64,000 nucleotides of DNA, from NCBI RefSeq assembly GCF_905404315.1, contig NC_066279.1, forward strand, positions 5,840,501-5,904,500, read 5' to 3'. This DNA comes from Leptidea sinapis (Eukaryota > Arthropoda > Insecta > Lepidoptera > Pieridae). The number at the start of each line of letters is the position of its first letter. Within the stretch, counting starts at the first letter, position 1. Both the position numbers and the translations under genes were made by a program. The notes beneath the pieces were generated by a model. That model was not told where the DNA came from, made no database searches, and saw nothing but the letters and a program-made list of their open reading frames with translations. Shown here one piece after another: positions 12,164 to 24,421 of this stretch.

Positions 12164-12197
12164 TTAACAACCTCTCCGTCAATACATAACTTTAAAT

Positions 12198-14188
12198 ATG
12201 TTCAGCAAAGTAAGTTAATTATTTTTTCAAGGTAGAGCTATTAATTTGCTTAGCAGCTTTAGTAAACTTTAAAGAATCTTGTGAAACACATTTCGTTGTG
12301 CTTACAATTTAATATATAACATTTTCCTATCGTTATATAGAGGATTACTATTATGATTTGAGTTGTAGGGCCTGAGTGTAATGTTGGTTGGCCTGGTTTA
12401 GTAATTAGAGAACAAAGCCAGTATAATATTTATTCTTATTTCTAGCTTATCACATTCGGCGGACTCTTGGCTGCGGCCAAAGCTGGACTTCTAGGACACG
12501 GAGTGTCTTCTCACAGTGTGGTCCAACATAATACTGGTTACCATGGTGCTCCTCTTGCATATGCTCCGGCAGCATATGCAGGCAACTACGGCGGACAATA
12601 CGATGGACATGACACTTATGTAAGTTTATTTTTATGGAATAGAAGGACGAACATGTAAGTCATTTGATGACGTCCATCCTCTTTTGTAGCTCTAAAAGAA
12701 TCACAGAAAAATTGCCTTGGATATAATTTGGAATAAAACAATTTAAATTTATTAAAAGAATATAAATTTATATTTCTAATCAGTCGATATCGGTTAGACA
12801 AGTTCAAAATCCAACTCAAATATTTCATAAACCATACATTCAAATAATAATTTAAAGACTTAACCTTGTAAAATAGTATATCTAAGAATGTGTCCAACAG
12901 CACTATTCTTTCTGTCTCTAGTTGAGAGGAATACATTTTTGTTCTTGAGTCCTAATTGTTCGAGTTTGCGAATTATTTTTTTACGGCGTAAGATCGGACG
13001 GTATATATCCCCCTGCGCAACGCTAAGGTTATGAATCGATGACCGAATTTTCCGGGCGGTGTTTGAATTCAAATATTTATTGTTACAGTCGCATCCCAAA
13101 TACGACTTCTCATACTCCGTGGCTGACCCCCACACCGGTGACCACAAGTCCCAGCACGAGAGCCGCGACGGTGGTGCAGTACATGGAAGCTACTCCCTGG
13201 TTCAACCTGATGGTTCAGTCCGTAAAGTAGACTACACCGCTGATGACCACCATGGGTAATTTATTATTTTTTTATGCCAATTAATCACATTAATATCAAT
13301 ATTTATCTAAAACCGCGTTACTAATAAAGGACCTCCGAATGGTCCGAAACTAGTCGGTACCAACTCCAGCAAACCGAGAATAAAGCCGTTTTAGACAAAT
13401 TAAGTTTATAATATCTCACGAGAGTCTTAATAATTTTATTAATATCTATACATATCGATGCTTGAAAGGAGAAGTTGACTAAGCGACACGGATCTAATTT
13501 TACACCAGAACAGCTTAAAGTTCGGATTTTCAAAAAAAAAATCATAATCAACGTTGTAACCATCCTAAAGATGCAATTCTTACAGATATAAAAAGCATCT
13601 TTATATATCCACATTGTGGCATGTAATTTTCTTAAAAAATATTATTAATTCCGAAATTAAGTGTCGGTTAGTTAATTTTTACTTAAAAATAAAAGCGGGC
13701 AAATTTTACTAACCGACTAGGCTTAATTCCGAACAGTACAGTTAAAGTGTATTGAACAAAAAATGTTTCGAATTTAAATTTAGGCAAAATCTAAACAAAA
13801 CTCGACGATAATAGGTCACACTGGATGGTAGGTGACAGACACTTGCTCATTACATCATTATTAATGCGGGGAGAATTTGATTTATTGTTTACCCTCGAGT
13901 ACTGAGGAAATTGATAACCAGAAGCCAAAATTAATAAGCTGTATGGTTGTGTCGTGTTTCAGTAGAATTAGTGACAACACAATATCCATCCATACGTGGA
14001 GATTTTATAATATATTCAATGTTCCGAACGAGGATCGAATTGTCATACATGCATACCACTGGCCATATGGTCTCGACATAACCCAAATTAATTTTAATTA
14101 ATATTTTTTATTTTTCAGTTTCAACGCTGTGGTCCACAACTCAGCTCCATCTGTACATCCCCAGCATCCATACCAACACTACTACTAG
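12198..14188 (+). CDS. RR-2 cuticular protein, CPR-B
   Basis: Predicted secreted chitin-binding cuticle protein. Exons: 12198-12209, 12446-12619, 13089-13255, 14119-14188 (140 aa). Junctions are phase 0, 0 and 2, as in CPR-A; donors are GTAAGT, GTAAGT, GTAATT. The signal peptide (residues 1-17) and tail are the same as in CPR-A. The RR-2 domain starts [20 protein letters not shown] and runs to HHGFNAVVH. The reading frame is intact and the promoter is retained, so both duplicates look functional. Exon 3 is more like CPR-D than CPR-A over its last ~140 nt (see findings). Intron 2 carries about 200 nt not present in CPR-A. Short reverse-strand ORFs over intron 2 are not genes. Confidence 0.92.
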
Positions 14189-14300
14189 AATAGTCTGACA
14201 ACTAACTTACTTCTTTCAATCAATAACAACCATTATTTATTAATTAAAAACATCTCAAATTATTTACTTGTTTTATATTTAAGTTATGTATCCTAGTAAG

Positions 14301-14306
14301 AATAAA
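14301..14306 (+). terminator. Candidate poly(A) signal for CPR-B
   Basis: AATAAA 113 nt after the stop codon. CPR-A lacks a canonical signal at the equivalent place. Confidence 0.4.
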
Positions 14307-14819
14307 TTTTAAGATGCGCACGAATTACTGTAACAGGGTGAAGTTGATTCCTAAAATTTTCTGACGTTTGCGACATACGTTATTTTTGTTTTGGTTTCTT
14401 CGTCCATTATTAGGGGAGGCAATGGGTTCAAGCACGTACAGCCGTTTTCGTTATTTAATAATTAATTGTCAAAGCCATTGTTGGAAGATTTTTACAATAT
14501 TGTTCTTTTTACAAACGTAGAATCGCACGAGGAATAGAATTTTAAGGGTTTTTGCTTTGTTAGGCCATTGATGTATAACTTCTTGCGTGCATACATAAGT
14601 ACACACACACTTTTTTATTTGGATTGTGCAAACCGTGTTATTCTTGGTTGGGCATAAAGACATGAGTGTCCTAATTCTGTTGTACAGCCCGGTAGCCTTA
14701 AAAGCCCAGTTATCCAACAATAATAGCTACAAAACTTAACAACAAAACAAACAAAACAAATTTAATATTTTTGCAAATAGGTTATGAAATCACCTAATGA
14801 TAGTAAAATACTATCACTC

Positions 14820-15260
14820 ATTCGAAAATTTATGCCTTATACCTGTAAAGAAGGAGCGCAAGAAACTCAGCGGTCTTCTTTTTTTATAAAATTAAGTTAT
14901 AATCAAATTTATAATTTAATAAGCCTCAGGGTCATTTATGTTATAGATTTGTTACACGTGTGATTTCGTAACACATTAGTTTTGAAATTTTTTGGGCTCA
15001 TGTTATAAAAGCATATACATCCACCCTACAAAGGACTTACTAACTCGACTTAACCGAGTTATAAGCATAACAAGTTTATATCTCTTGTTAACATTATAAT
15101 AACAGTTTCTAGAAAATTCACTTATATACCTTTTTACATACATAAAATTGTCAAGAATATATTCGGAGGCAAGAGGCAATAAAATTAAGCTGTGATAACT
15201 TTCCTCATACCTTTGGAAATATAATTTACATACATCAATTATAGATAATATCTTGTACGG
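14820..15260 (-). mobile_element. LINE 3' region, decayed
   Basis: The order GGAGCGCAAGAAACTCAGC, AATAAGCCTCAGGGTCATTTATGTTATAG, AAAGGACTTACTAACTCGACTTA and AATTCACTTATATACC matches 48380-48760 in the same orientation. It encodes (minus strand) the C-terminus of a LINE ORF2, here full of stops. Confidence 0.6.
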
Positions 15261-16590
15261 TGGATGATAAACCCTATTAAAATCATATAATTATAATATA
15301 TTTCACTATATTAACAAGACAGTGTATAACTATGAAACAATGAAAGCATTAATTAGTTGAGACTATTCATTAAAAACATTTATATTAATAGCAATTTCAA
15401 CTCCACATACAGACTCAAAAACACGTTGGTATAACGCATAGATAATCATAATCAAACAACGTTTTGGTTAACATGATCCAAATGGTTTACTCATTTATGT
15501 CAGAAAATGACAAACTTCGGGGAGTCAAACTTTAATGAGAAGTAGTGACAAGAAATCTATTGCCACTCTTAAAAATCAATGTTTCTAGCCCCATTATTTT
15601 AAAAATATTAATAGTTTATGCAAATATATGCCATTTAATATTGAAACGATTCGCTTAATTGAATAAGTTAAATAAAGTAAATTAAAGACCTCAAAATTAA
15701 TGTTGATTGTGTAGTTGCATCAACCTGCACTACATGGAATATTATAAAACTTGTCAACAAGTGAAATGATTTTTAAGAAACATGATTATATTAAACTTTT
15801 TGCTAAACACAAAACCGGAAATCTTTAATTATGACGCATGGACTAGCCATCGATCCCGTCACCATATTTTAGGAAAGGGAACGACCACGGCACGATAAAC
15901 AATGATATTTAAACAAAAAAGGCAAAGCCAGTGTCGGGAACTCATATGAATAAAAAATATTCCGATAAAACATGTGTACCTATCTATATATCTTTTTGTT
16001 TAGGCTTATCTCAGACACAGCTGTTACAATTTTAACGAGACTCAAGGTGGCTCAAGTTTCATAAACAAAAAATAAAAAATCCCCTCATTCCCTCAAATAT
16101 GTGCGAAGGGAACGATGGCTGATCCATGCGTCAACTCGTGAACGAGTGCTGCATGTAGTGCCAGGTCAACCTGTTATAGTTAAAAAATCATTGTATCTGT
16201 TGGTATTACTAATTATGACAGTAATTACGACCATCATGTTCACGAAGCATCCTTACACAAACAATGAGTTCAAACTCTAAAGGTTTATGCATCAAATATA
16301 CGATAATTTATATTTATACAGTTTATTCTTTATTACTTCTTATGAAATATTTGATACTTAAAACGCATTCAGCTTTGAACACGTTTCATATATTGGATGC
16401 ATCACCTTACAAACTACAAGCATTGGCTTAATGGCTTCATAGCAGTAAAATAATCTTAATAAATAATCTAAGACAGGCTGTTTAATATCTTGTAAGTTCT
16501 TCTCACAAGCTCTACCTTTTCTGAAGATAAGGTACATTTAAATTTACTGTTTATAATGATAATTTTTGAAGTAGACGTTACTTTGCGGAA
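15261..16590. other. No gene seen
   Basis: AT-rich intergenic DNA. A weak TTGCCACTCTT match near 15550 suggests another decayed repeat. No CPR exon is present. Confidence 0.45.
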
Positions 16591-16935
16591 ATCCATAATT
16601 ATACAATTGATTTAAGCCTTCTTTAGTGTTAATTTCGCCAACATTTGTTTTTAAACGAGCCAGATTTTGGCGAGACAGCACGTCCTGGGGATGCCTCGTG
16701 TAGAGGCGAAGCACGTGTCGAGTTGTTTAAAAACAAATGTTGTTGCAATTCAAATTCAAATATTTTTATTCAAAATAGGATTTATAATCACTTATTGAAC
16801 GTCAAAATCTACCACCCATTCAAAAGAGACTGCCTCAGACCTGAGAAGAATGGGCGCAAGAAACTTTTTTCTCTATTAATACTAATCTAACTATATCTCT
16901 ATTAATACTAAAGAAGGCTTAAATCATTTGTTTAT
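16591..16935. repeat. Inverted-repeat-ended dispersed repeat with nested LINE 3' end
   Basis: The ends TTGATTTAAGCCTTCTTTAGT (about 16609) and ACTAAAGAAGGCTTAAATCA (about 16909) are reverse complements. Inside is the GATGCCTCGTGTAGAGGCGA core shared with 2655 and 42660. A second insertion (about 16740-16885) begins AATTCAAATTCAAATATTT and contains CCTCAGACCTGAGAAGAATG, the LINE 3' UTR also found at 48298-48410. Confidence 0.6.
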
Positions 16936-17028
16936 AATGATGATTCAAAAGCGCTTGGTTTAAGCCTATGTAAATAAAATTTATTTGACTTTGACATAGA
17001 ACGGTTTTGTCTTGCGTTATAACCACTA

Positions 17029-17348
17029 ACGGCCGTCCCCAATATACTATTTACAGATAGAGATAAATTACTACCTTCTACTGTCAGTAATTAGCTGTCA
17101 ATAAGCTGAAGGTGTCCCAATATACGCGATAAGCCATTCTTATCGCCTTATATTGGGACGCGTGAATTGCAATTTCCATTCAGAATTCTATCGCTGGTAA
17201 GCTATACGTCCTGCCATTGACAGACAGCGTGTACGGATAATGTGAGTTACCGTCTATAAGTTTATTGGGACAGAAAAGTCAACGATAGTTACGATTTTTA
17301 TCTCAAGTAGGCCATACCGGAGATAAACTGAATATTGGCAACGGCCGT
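17029..17348. mobile_element. MITE with ACGGCCGT termini
   Basis: The left end ACGGCCGTCCCCAATA and the right end TATTGGCAACGGCCGT are inverted repeats with two mismatches. A strong internal hairpin lies at about 17114-17160, with arms GTCCCAATATA and TATATTGGGAC and a further 8 bp stem (GCGATAAG/CTTATCGC). No ORF. It is related at its termini to 23884-24270. Confidence 0.6.
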
Positions 17349-17699
17349 AAGTACTTCATTTAATCACGGTACTCTTAGTATATATGCAAATATGAATACA
17401 GTTTATTTGACTTTAACTTTGCATCGTTTTTTATACAATAATTCTTATCAACACTACATGGAATGGGCGGGGCATATCATTTATGACGTATGATCGTCGT
17501 GCTCATCTCTTTACTTCTCATAAAAAAATACCCAAAAAAGGAGAGCAGAAAATAGTTTTTCGTTTTTTTTTCTGTTTGTGTGTCCAATTGCAGACGCAGA
17601 AACAGATTTGAAAGCTGTTTTCTCTAATATTATGTGACAAGTTCTCGAATTATGTAATAGATTTTTATATTGAAATCGCTTTCTTAATAAAAATATAAA

Positions 17700-18030
17700 A
17701 TACTAGCTGAACCAGCAAACGTTGTATTGCCGATATTAAAATCGCGATACAAAAGTAACTGTTGATCGTAGATGGGTGAAAATTTGAAGTTGTATGTATT
17801 TTTTAATGTTGACTCATAATCAATCAAATTTAAAGAAAATGTCAAAAAAATTTTAAAAAACATCGTGTGGACCACGCTTCTTATTTAGGAGGATGAAAAA
17901 TAGATGTTGTCCGATTTTCAGACCTACCCAATATGCACTCAAAATTTCATGAGAATCGGTCAAGCCGTTTCGGTAGAGTTCAAAGTTTAACACCATGACA
18001 CGAGAATTTTATATATTAGATATTGATATA
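17700..18030. repeat. Repeat C (CTGACCCAGCAAACGTTG family)
   Basis: Begins CTAGCTGAACCAGCAAACGTTG and ends near CACGAGAATTTTATATATTAGAT. It contains GATCGTAGATGGGTGAAAATTTGAA and CTCAAAATTTCATGAGAATCGG. The same blocks occur reversed at 57640-58092 and in part at 42300 and 34795. A non-coding, abundant lepidopteran-type repeat; possibly a non-autonomous DNA element. Confidence 0.65.
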
Positions 18031-18854
18031 ATACGTCAAAATCTTCACTAGCACGAAGTCTCAGTTAATATTAATTACGATTATGATCTTGTACGTCATT
18101 TGAAATTCAAGACTGAATTGATGACCAATCGTTGCGTTAGTTTATTATATACTCCCTAGCAATAAATTATTAATGATATGGCATTTCTGTTGTATTTCAA
18201 TTAAGGGCAACGTTGGCACAGGACCTCCCACAAAAAGTAATCCGAAGCACGTTGCTGTAACATTAATTTTGTGTTACAGGTGTGCGAATTATAATTTCTT
18301 AACGAACATCAAAAGAGCAAATCCGTACGCAAAAACTCTATGATGCAAACTTTGAAATTATCAACTGACGGTCTATCGTGGCATGATCTTTATGCATTTA
18401 TGTAGCGGAACGTAAAACGATATTAATTAATCTCTCAAGAATCTTAGTTTAAGAAGGTCACTAAACAAATCCATATTTCGAAAAAAATAATTTTATTTTC
18501 AAGTAACTTTGAAATAGAAAGGATGTTCACAGTTTGTTTTTTTTTTTACTAAAACTGCCTTTAATGAACCGATTTTAAAAGGGTATATGCGTCCAAATAA
18601 GACTATTGTAAATAAATAGATCTGATGATGAAATCCATGAAGAATTGAGAGAACTGTAATTATAGTAAAATTACAAAGAGTTTTTTTTTAATTTCAACAA
18701 GTAACCAATACAAAAACCATACGAAGTATAACTTAGTAAAGAGGATCTTAACTACATATTAATATCCAAGGAGTTTTTTAGTACTGTAACTTGAGAGAAC
18801 TTCAGGGATCGCAAATAATTTTCGTAACACGTCGCGAAGTCGGTCTTACTAGGT
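18031..18854. other. No gene seen
   Basis: AT-rich non-coding sequence with homopolymer runs near 18536 and 18681. Confidence 0.45.
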
Positions 18855-19085
18855 TTTTTTATGAGAAAAAGTGACGAGACGTTCAAAGGCAAGCGATACG
18901 CGCTGCCCGTTAAAATGCACTGCTGCTCAGGATTCTTGATTGAACCTAAAAATCTGAGCGGAATCTCAATTGCGCTCGTTACTTTGAGACATAAAATGTT
19001 AAATCTCAATTGCCCAGTAATTTCAATACCTACGGCGCCCTTCAGACCGAAACACAGTTATAGCCTAGACATTTCATGACAGCAA
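18855..19085 (+). repeat. Repeat B copy, 3' truncated
   Basis: Has the head T-run and AGTGACGAGACG, AAAATGCACTGCTGCTCAGG, ATCTGAGCGGAATCTCAATT and CAGACCGAAACACA blocks. It ends before the GGCATCCTGTGCAAAGG terminus. Confidence 0.65.
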
Positions 19086-19109
19086 CATTTTCTGCTTTAT
19101 GACAGAAAA

Positions 19110-19575
19110 ATCGAACCCTCTAAGGTGCTCCCACTGTTAAGAACACTACCTGTCGTACAATCAATGTAGACACACATGGAGTTTTGCTATCATCTCTGGT
19201 CTGGGACACTCCACTATCAGCTCGATCCATTTGACCGCGTGCAACGCAGAGCAGCTCGAATTTTCGGGGACCCAGTGCTCTATGAACGGCTAGATAACTT
19301 GGCGTTGCGTAGAGACGTCGCTTCATTGTGCATCTTCTACCGTATTTATCAGGAGAAGTGTTCCGAAGAGCTGTTTCACCTGATTCCTGCCGCCGAATTC
19401 CACCTTCGAACGAAACGCCACAAGATGTCATCCCCACCATCTGGATGTGCGCAGTTTTTAAGGAGCTTTCTTCCACGTACTACAAAGCTGTGGAATAAAC
19501 TTCCTTGTGCGGCTTTTTCGGAATGATACGACATGGGTACCTTCAAAATAAGGTTCGTTTGTCCTCCTTTTCCAT
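19110..19575 (+). mobile_element. Jockey-like LINE ORF2 C-terminus and 3' end
   Basis: Encodes MEFCYHLWSGT, then [41 protein letters not shown]-like LIPAAEFH and [12 protein letters not shown]. This is the conserved C-terminal region of a jockey-like LINE ORF2 downstream of the reverse transcriptase. The ORF stops early at 19526. Five further copies of this tail lie in the window. 5'-truncated, as is usual for LINEs. Confidence 0.75.
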
Positions 19576-19844
19576 AACAAAAAAGAATCTACGATCTGTT
19601 CTATATTCTTATCTTATTCGTAAGATTGCGGTACAAACACAATAATAGTACGTTATCATGGTCAGAATAGACCGAATACAACGATTAATTACACGGTTCA
19701 CATGCTGTTATTGTTAAGTAAGCATCATTTGGATGCGAGAACGGTGAAAACAAAGAATACCGACCTTGTCGATGCTTAGATGAACTTATGATGAGAAGCA
19801 ATCTCCCCACCAGTCGGTGGCTTCGGGTCACTCATCACATTTCT

Positions 19845-19882
19845 TATAAAACCAACGATCACTAATTGAATTTATGTCAGTC
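19845..19882 (+). promoter_or_regulatory. CPR-C core promoter (TATA + TCAGT initiator)
   Basis: TATAAAA at 19845-19851. TCAGTC at 19877-19882 is an exact arthropod initiator, with its A 34 bases from the first T of TATA. A GGGTCA hormone-receptor-like half-site at 19825-19830 is noted only as a possibility. Confidence 0.65.
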
Positions 19883-19905
19883 ACAGCTTCATATTCAACA
19901 CAAAA

Positions 19906-22900
19906 ATGTTTGCTAAAGTGAGTTTTGTTTAAAAATAAAAAAATAAGTGAAGTACAAATAGTTACATTGATCAAATCAATTGTTTGTATTTCAGATTATA
20001 ACTTTCGGCGCAATCTTCGTCGCAGCGCAAGCTGGTCTCTTGGGACGTGCAGGATACTCCCAACCTGGTGCTTACCCATATGGTACTGGATCTCCTCTCC
20101 ATGGAGTTGCAGCACCAGGGCTTCCTTTAGGACATACTGGCCAATTGTCTTCTTCTGGACCTTTCTCCTACGGTGGCCATTTCTCTCAATCTGCTCCTTT
20201 GGGATATGCTGCTTCCTTAGGACATGCATCACCTTTACCATATGCGGCTCCATTAGGCCATGTTGGATCTTTTGGGCTTGGAAATCCATCAGCATATGGG
20301 AGTCCGCTGGATCATCAGGGTGCCTTGGCCCACGCGGGACATTTTAGAAATTATTTTAACAATGGCTTACAATCTTCATATGATAATGTCTACAATCACG
20401 GCTCTCCTCTCTCATACGGTGCTGCTGGTCCCGTCCCTTCACCACTCCAATCACAAGCACACGCTATTTCTCATGTTCAGAGAACCTCTGTATCTCAATC
20501 AGCTCCCATTGGTCAGTATTCTCCTGCTTTATCTCCTGCAGGTCCTTTATCTCACTCTGCTGCTCTAGCTCACGCTGCGCCTTTGTCTCACGCCTCTCCT
20601 CTAGGTTACAATGCTCACAATTCATTCAACCCATTACCTTCGTTGGCAAATGCTGGATCTCTTGGCCACTTAGGCGGATATGGATATGCAAGACAATACG
20701 CAGGAACCCAGAATTACTACGTAAGTAGAGAGTTATATTTACAGACTTACGAGACTGTCTTCAAGTTTCAAAATAACGTGGTTTCTTATTATTATGGATT
20801 CTTATTGTAGATCTTTGGTATTTCTCAGAACTCCGTCGTTTATGAACTAAGAAAAAAAAATTTTTTGAAATAGTACAATATTTGATCATTTTAATAACTT
20901 AGATTCAAAATATAGTAGATTTCTATTTTTACCTTAACCTTGTTCTAAAATTCCAACCAAGATAATCAATGCAAATTTGAATCAGTTGGTTCTTTAACAC
21001 CGCGTGATTCGAAATTAGGTGCGGATTAAATGAGAAGAAGCTAGTTTTACGACTTATTTGAAGGTTTTTATCCTAGACATATTTAGATTATTAGTTTTTC
21101 AAAATAGAGGCTCACTGTCAACCTCAATTTTTTTAAACACTTTAACAGCAGTTTCATTCTATCTATATGTTTAAATGATCTTAGGTTTTTATGTAAAACA
21201 GAACAAAACTGAAATTCAAATGTAAAATAATGTATTTTCAGAGTCATCCGAAGTATGACTACTCTTACTCGGTTGAGGACCCTCACACCGGTGACCACAA
21301 AGCTCAACAAGAGAGCCGCGACGGCGATGTAGTGAAAGGAGAATACTCACTTCTGCAACCCGATGGCTCCTACAGGAAGGTATCTTATGCAGCTGACGAC
21401 AAAAACGGGTATGTGTTATGATAATTTTAGTCATAAAAAAAGTTTTGAGCTTTAACGATGGGTATCAATGACAACACTATTGCTCAAAAATAAGCTTCCC
21501 ATGTGTGTTTTGCATGCGGAAACTTATTGCATGAAGCATGAAGGAGGTTTTTAATCAAATAGTTTTTTGTACAAAATATTTGTATTAAATGTCTATTTTA
21601 CAGCGTAAATACTATAAAAAGATGCATTAAATTTAATATAAGTTATTTCTTAATAATTTATATATGTAGTATGCTATTATATAAATAATATAATTATATA
21701 AAAATATTTTGAATGTAGATAAATAATTATTCTCATTGAATTGATCGAATGCATAGAAACCATAACGCCAAAAAAAAGTCCTGAGGCTTCTATTTCTGAT
21801 CAACGTTTTTTTGATCTTTCAATTTTTATACTAGTTTATTGCATTAATTAATATCGGTAGGAATGATTTTCTCAATGATATCACATCTTGGCAATGGAGT
21901 GCAAGTGCAACACGTAGACTTATTGAATAAAATTATTGTAATACAATTTTGTTAGAAAAAGGAAAGGTGGGTTGGTGAGTTTCATAAGATTTCCCATGAT
22001 ATGAACAAATTCAAACATAAATATTTACATTCAAAATTAAATGTTTAAATCATGTTAATTTTTATTGTAATATTATTCTATTTTATACGTCTTCTGAAAA
22101 CCTGGTATAGGAGCATATATTTCCCCTAACGAAAGTCTTGTTTACTCGATCAACTAGAGTAATAAGCAAAACCAGTTTATATTTGATCTGAGTATTTGTT
22201 TTATGTTTATCACAATTTCTGGAAAATTCATTCACTACAAACTTACCACAAAATGGAGAATATCCTGTAAGTGGCGATTTTAATATTGTCTAATAATCCC
22301 TTGTTCTAAAGTTCTCTAAAACACCAAGAAATAAATATAAAATTACTTGTAAAAAATTATTTTATCTTTACTTAAGGGTAAAGATAAAATAATTTGAAAT
22401 AGTGAAACCCGTGAACCATTTCTCGTATAGCAAGGTTTCCAATAAGTACAAAACTTAGATAAAATAACAAGTCAAGTCCATAACAATGCTGACTTGAATG
22501 GCCAATAAGGTACAGTTTTGTTCATTGATAGACCTTTGGAGCAACTGTTAATCGCTACATATAAGGAAGTAGTCCGAAGATGGCATACGACACGTCATGT
22601 GGTGGTTCAACCAGTTTGTATTCTCGTAAATGAAACGAACTCATCTGACCTCTGAGTTCACTCATTCATAACTAGCACTACAGGTACTAACCTGTTTCAC
22701 TGGTTTTATATACAGTCAATAATTACAATGATAATAGAATGTGGCAGTTAATTGGCATTATGAATTGAACTTGTTATGGTATTTTTGCAATCGCAGCTTC
22801 AGAATTTATAATGTCATTTTTTGCTGTTAATTAATTTAATCTTTTAAGATAGGTTAAGTTTATAGTTTTAGAATCGTGTTGCAGTTACGAACCTGTATAC

Positions 22901-24421
22901 ATATCTATATACTAAAATCTATATTTGTCTTTAACAAAAATATACAATACTAAATATAGAGTTGGTCATGTACAGAGGGTAGATGAAAGTATACTGAACG
23001 CATAGCACTGAACAAATGTGAATAATACTTCCATATTGGCGAAGATTTACTTAGTTTAGCATAACACGATCAAACCGGGGATCTTTTGAAAAGGGGCCAC
23101 ATCAAGAATACCATAATAGAAGATCTGGTCAGGGTTGTTACGAGTGGAATGTGCCAGGGAGGTGTGTTAGGACCAAAACAAATAGTGACCATAATTACAT
23201 TGAATGACTACATTGCTAATGCATATTAAACGCCATTATATGAATTGGAATTTGCATTACCTAAGACTGTAGATAATTTGAACTGTGTATTTGGCAACGT
23301 ATAGTATACATTATAGCACAACCACCTCTTATTTTAGTCAGTTGTTGATAATTATTGGTACGCATAATTTTCCAATTTTAACCCCTAATTTTCTTATGTC
23401 ATCCAACAATTTAATTAAACTACTTGTTCGAGAATAGAGAAGATTTAAAAGTAACACATGTCGCATAAATGTCTAAGCATTACACCACAATCAATAACTA
23501 TTTGAAAACAAACGGACGTAAAAATATACAGTGATTCAACATTACCACTTTTTCACCTTAACATTACCACTAATACTAATACTGATATAGTAGTATATAA
23601 GTATTAAATAATTACAGAAAGCTTCAATTGTTTACAAAGAAATAAATATGTAAAGCGATGGCAATGAAAATCTTTTGTCTTAGATAATTTATTCGTCTAG
23701 ATAGAGCCTCTTGCTGCTAGATAACCGATGAAAGCAGGCCAGGTTTATTACTTTAGTGTGCGTCACAAGCTACGTCTGACACTCGCGAATTAAATGTCAC
23801 TTTGAGTTAGTGTGCGTGCATTGCTAAAAATAGAGGTAAACTGCCAATTTCAATTTATTTCGACGTTTTCACAGCTAGATGTCTTACGGTTGTTTTCAAT
23901 AACCTATCTATCCTTAGTTCTACTTACTAGACTACTAGGTAGACAAATCTATCCTTTTACGCTTACTTACTTTTCAATAACCTAACCTAATTTCCAGTTA
24001 GCATCTTCTACCTAAGTTGTCTATCTATCATTAGGAGGATGGATAGACTATTAAAGATAGACCTCACATACTGATTGTTCTTACTTGCATTTCAATTAAA
24101 GTTTCAAGTTATTTGTTTCAATTTAGATAGCACTTGTCCTTAATTGTGAATCGCAAACCATGGATAGATAAGATTTTGTTTATATATTGTAGATAATCAT
24201 TAAACGGGGATAGCAGTCTATCCGTAAAGATAGTTTAAATGTAAAGATAATTTATTGAAAACGGCCGTAAATGATCTAAAGCTTTGATTAATTAAGAATT
24301 GGATTGTTAGTGAATCATTATAAATTAATGTAAATAATGTTATTGTTTCAGTTTCAATGCGGTCGTCCACAACTCCGGACCTAGTCATCATGTGTATTCT
24401 TCCCAGCATCATCACCATTAG
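19906..24421 (+). CDS. RR-2 cuticular protein with long repeat-rich N-terminal region, CPR-C
   Basis: Predicted secreted cuticle protein, 324 aa. Exons: 19906-19917, 19995-20720, 21242-21408, 24352-24421; phases 0, 0, 2. Residues 1-17 (MFAKIITFGAIFVAAQA) are the signal peptide. Exon 2 encodes residues 5-246, a low-complexity region of irregular 'PL-x-H/Y-A' units (APLGYAASLGHA, AAPLSHASPLGYNAH) rich in Ala, Gly, Leu, Pro, Ser and His. The RR-2 domain (residues 247-307) reads [20 protein letters not shown] through QPDGSYRKVSYAADDKNGFNAVVH. The tail ends SSQHHHH. Intron 3 is 2.9 kb and holds LINE fragments and a MITE ending 81 nt before exon 4. The open frame continues past the exon 2 donor to 20810, but splicing at GTAAGT (20721) is required to join the RR domain. 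Confidence 0.92.
21840..22255. mobile_element. LINE ORF2 C-terminus fragments in CPR-C intron 3
   Basis: 21860-21920 (+) reads RNDFLNDITSWQWS, matching the NDFLNDTTDWEWS motif at 48465. 22085-22250 carries the reverse-orientation blocks (CTTGTTTACTCGATC, AAGCAAAACCAGTTTATA, TTTCTGGAAAATTCA). These are two opposed, decayed pieces. Confidence 0.45.
22256..23079. other. CPR-C intron 3, unassigned sequence
   Basis: AT-rich intronic DNA with a local inverted repeat near 22355-22400 (AAATTATTTTATCTTTAC / GTAAAGATAAAATAATTT). No exon is seen. Confidence 0.45.
23080..23230 (+). mobile_element. Possible reverse-transcriptase fragment
   Basis: Translates as IIEDLVRVVTSGMCQGGVLGP, resembling the non-LTR reverse transcriptase motif G(C/L)PQGGVLSP (domain B). 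Short and isolated. Confidence 0.4.
23884..24270. mobile_element. MITE with TTACGGCCGT termini in CPR-C intron 3
   Basis: The left end TTACGGTTGTTTTCAATAA and the right end TTATTGAAAACGGCCGTAA are inverted repeats with two mismatches. The interior has many short GTCTATC/GATAGAC motifs on both strands (for example 24028-24056, 24208-24222), like subterminal transposase-binding repeats. It ends 81 nt before exon 4, so it is probably close to the branch point region. Confidence 0.6.

Larger units (their letters stand above)
11955..14260 (+). repeat. Tandem duplication unit 2 (copy of about 5430-7400)
   Basis: From about 11955 the sequence aligns to about 5430, across the upstream region, promoter, exon 1, intron 1 and exon 2. 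It aligns again across exon 3, exon 4 and the 3' UTR (AATAACAACCATTATTTATTAATTAAAA in both). Introns 2 and 3 have diverged: intron 2 is 267 nt in unit 1 and 469 nt in unit 2. The starts lie about 6.5 kb apart. Confidence 0.8.

Noticed and set aside
19120..20295. Reverse-strand open frames over the LINE tail and CPR-C exon 2
   Set aside because: They are antisense to clearly conserved coding sequence; GC-rich repeat codons leave the opposite frames open.
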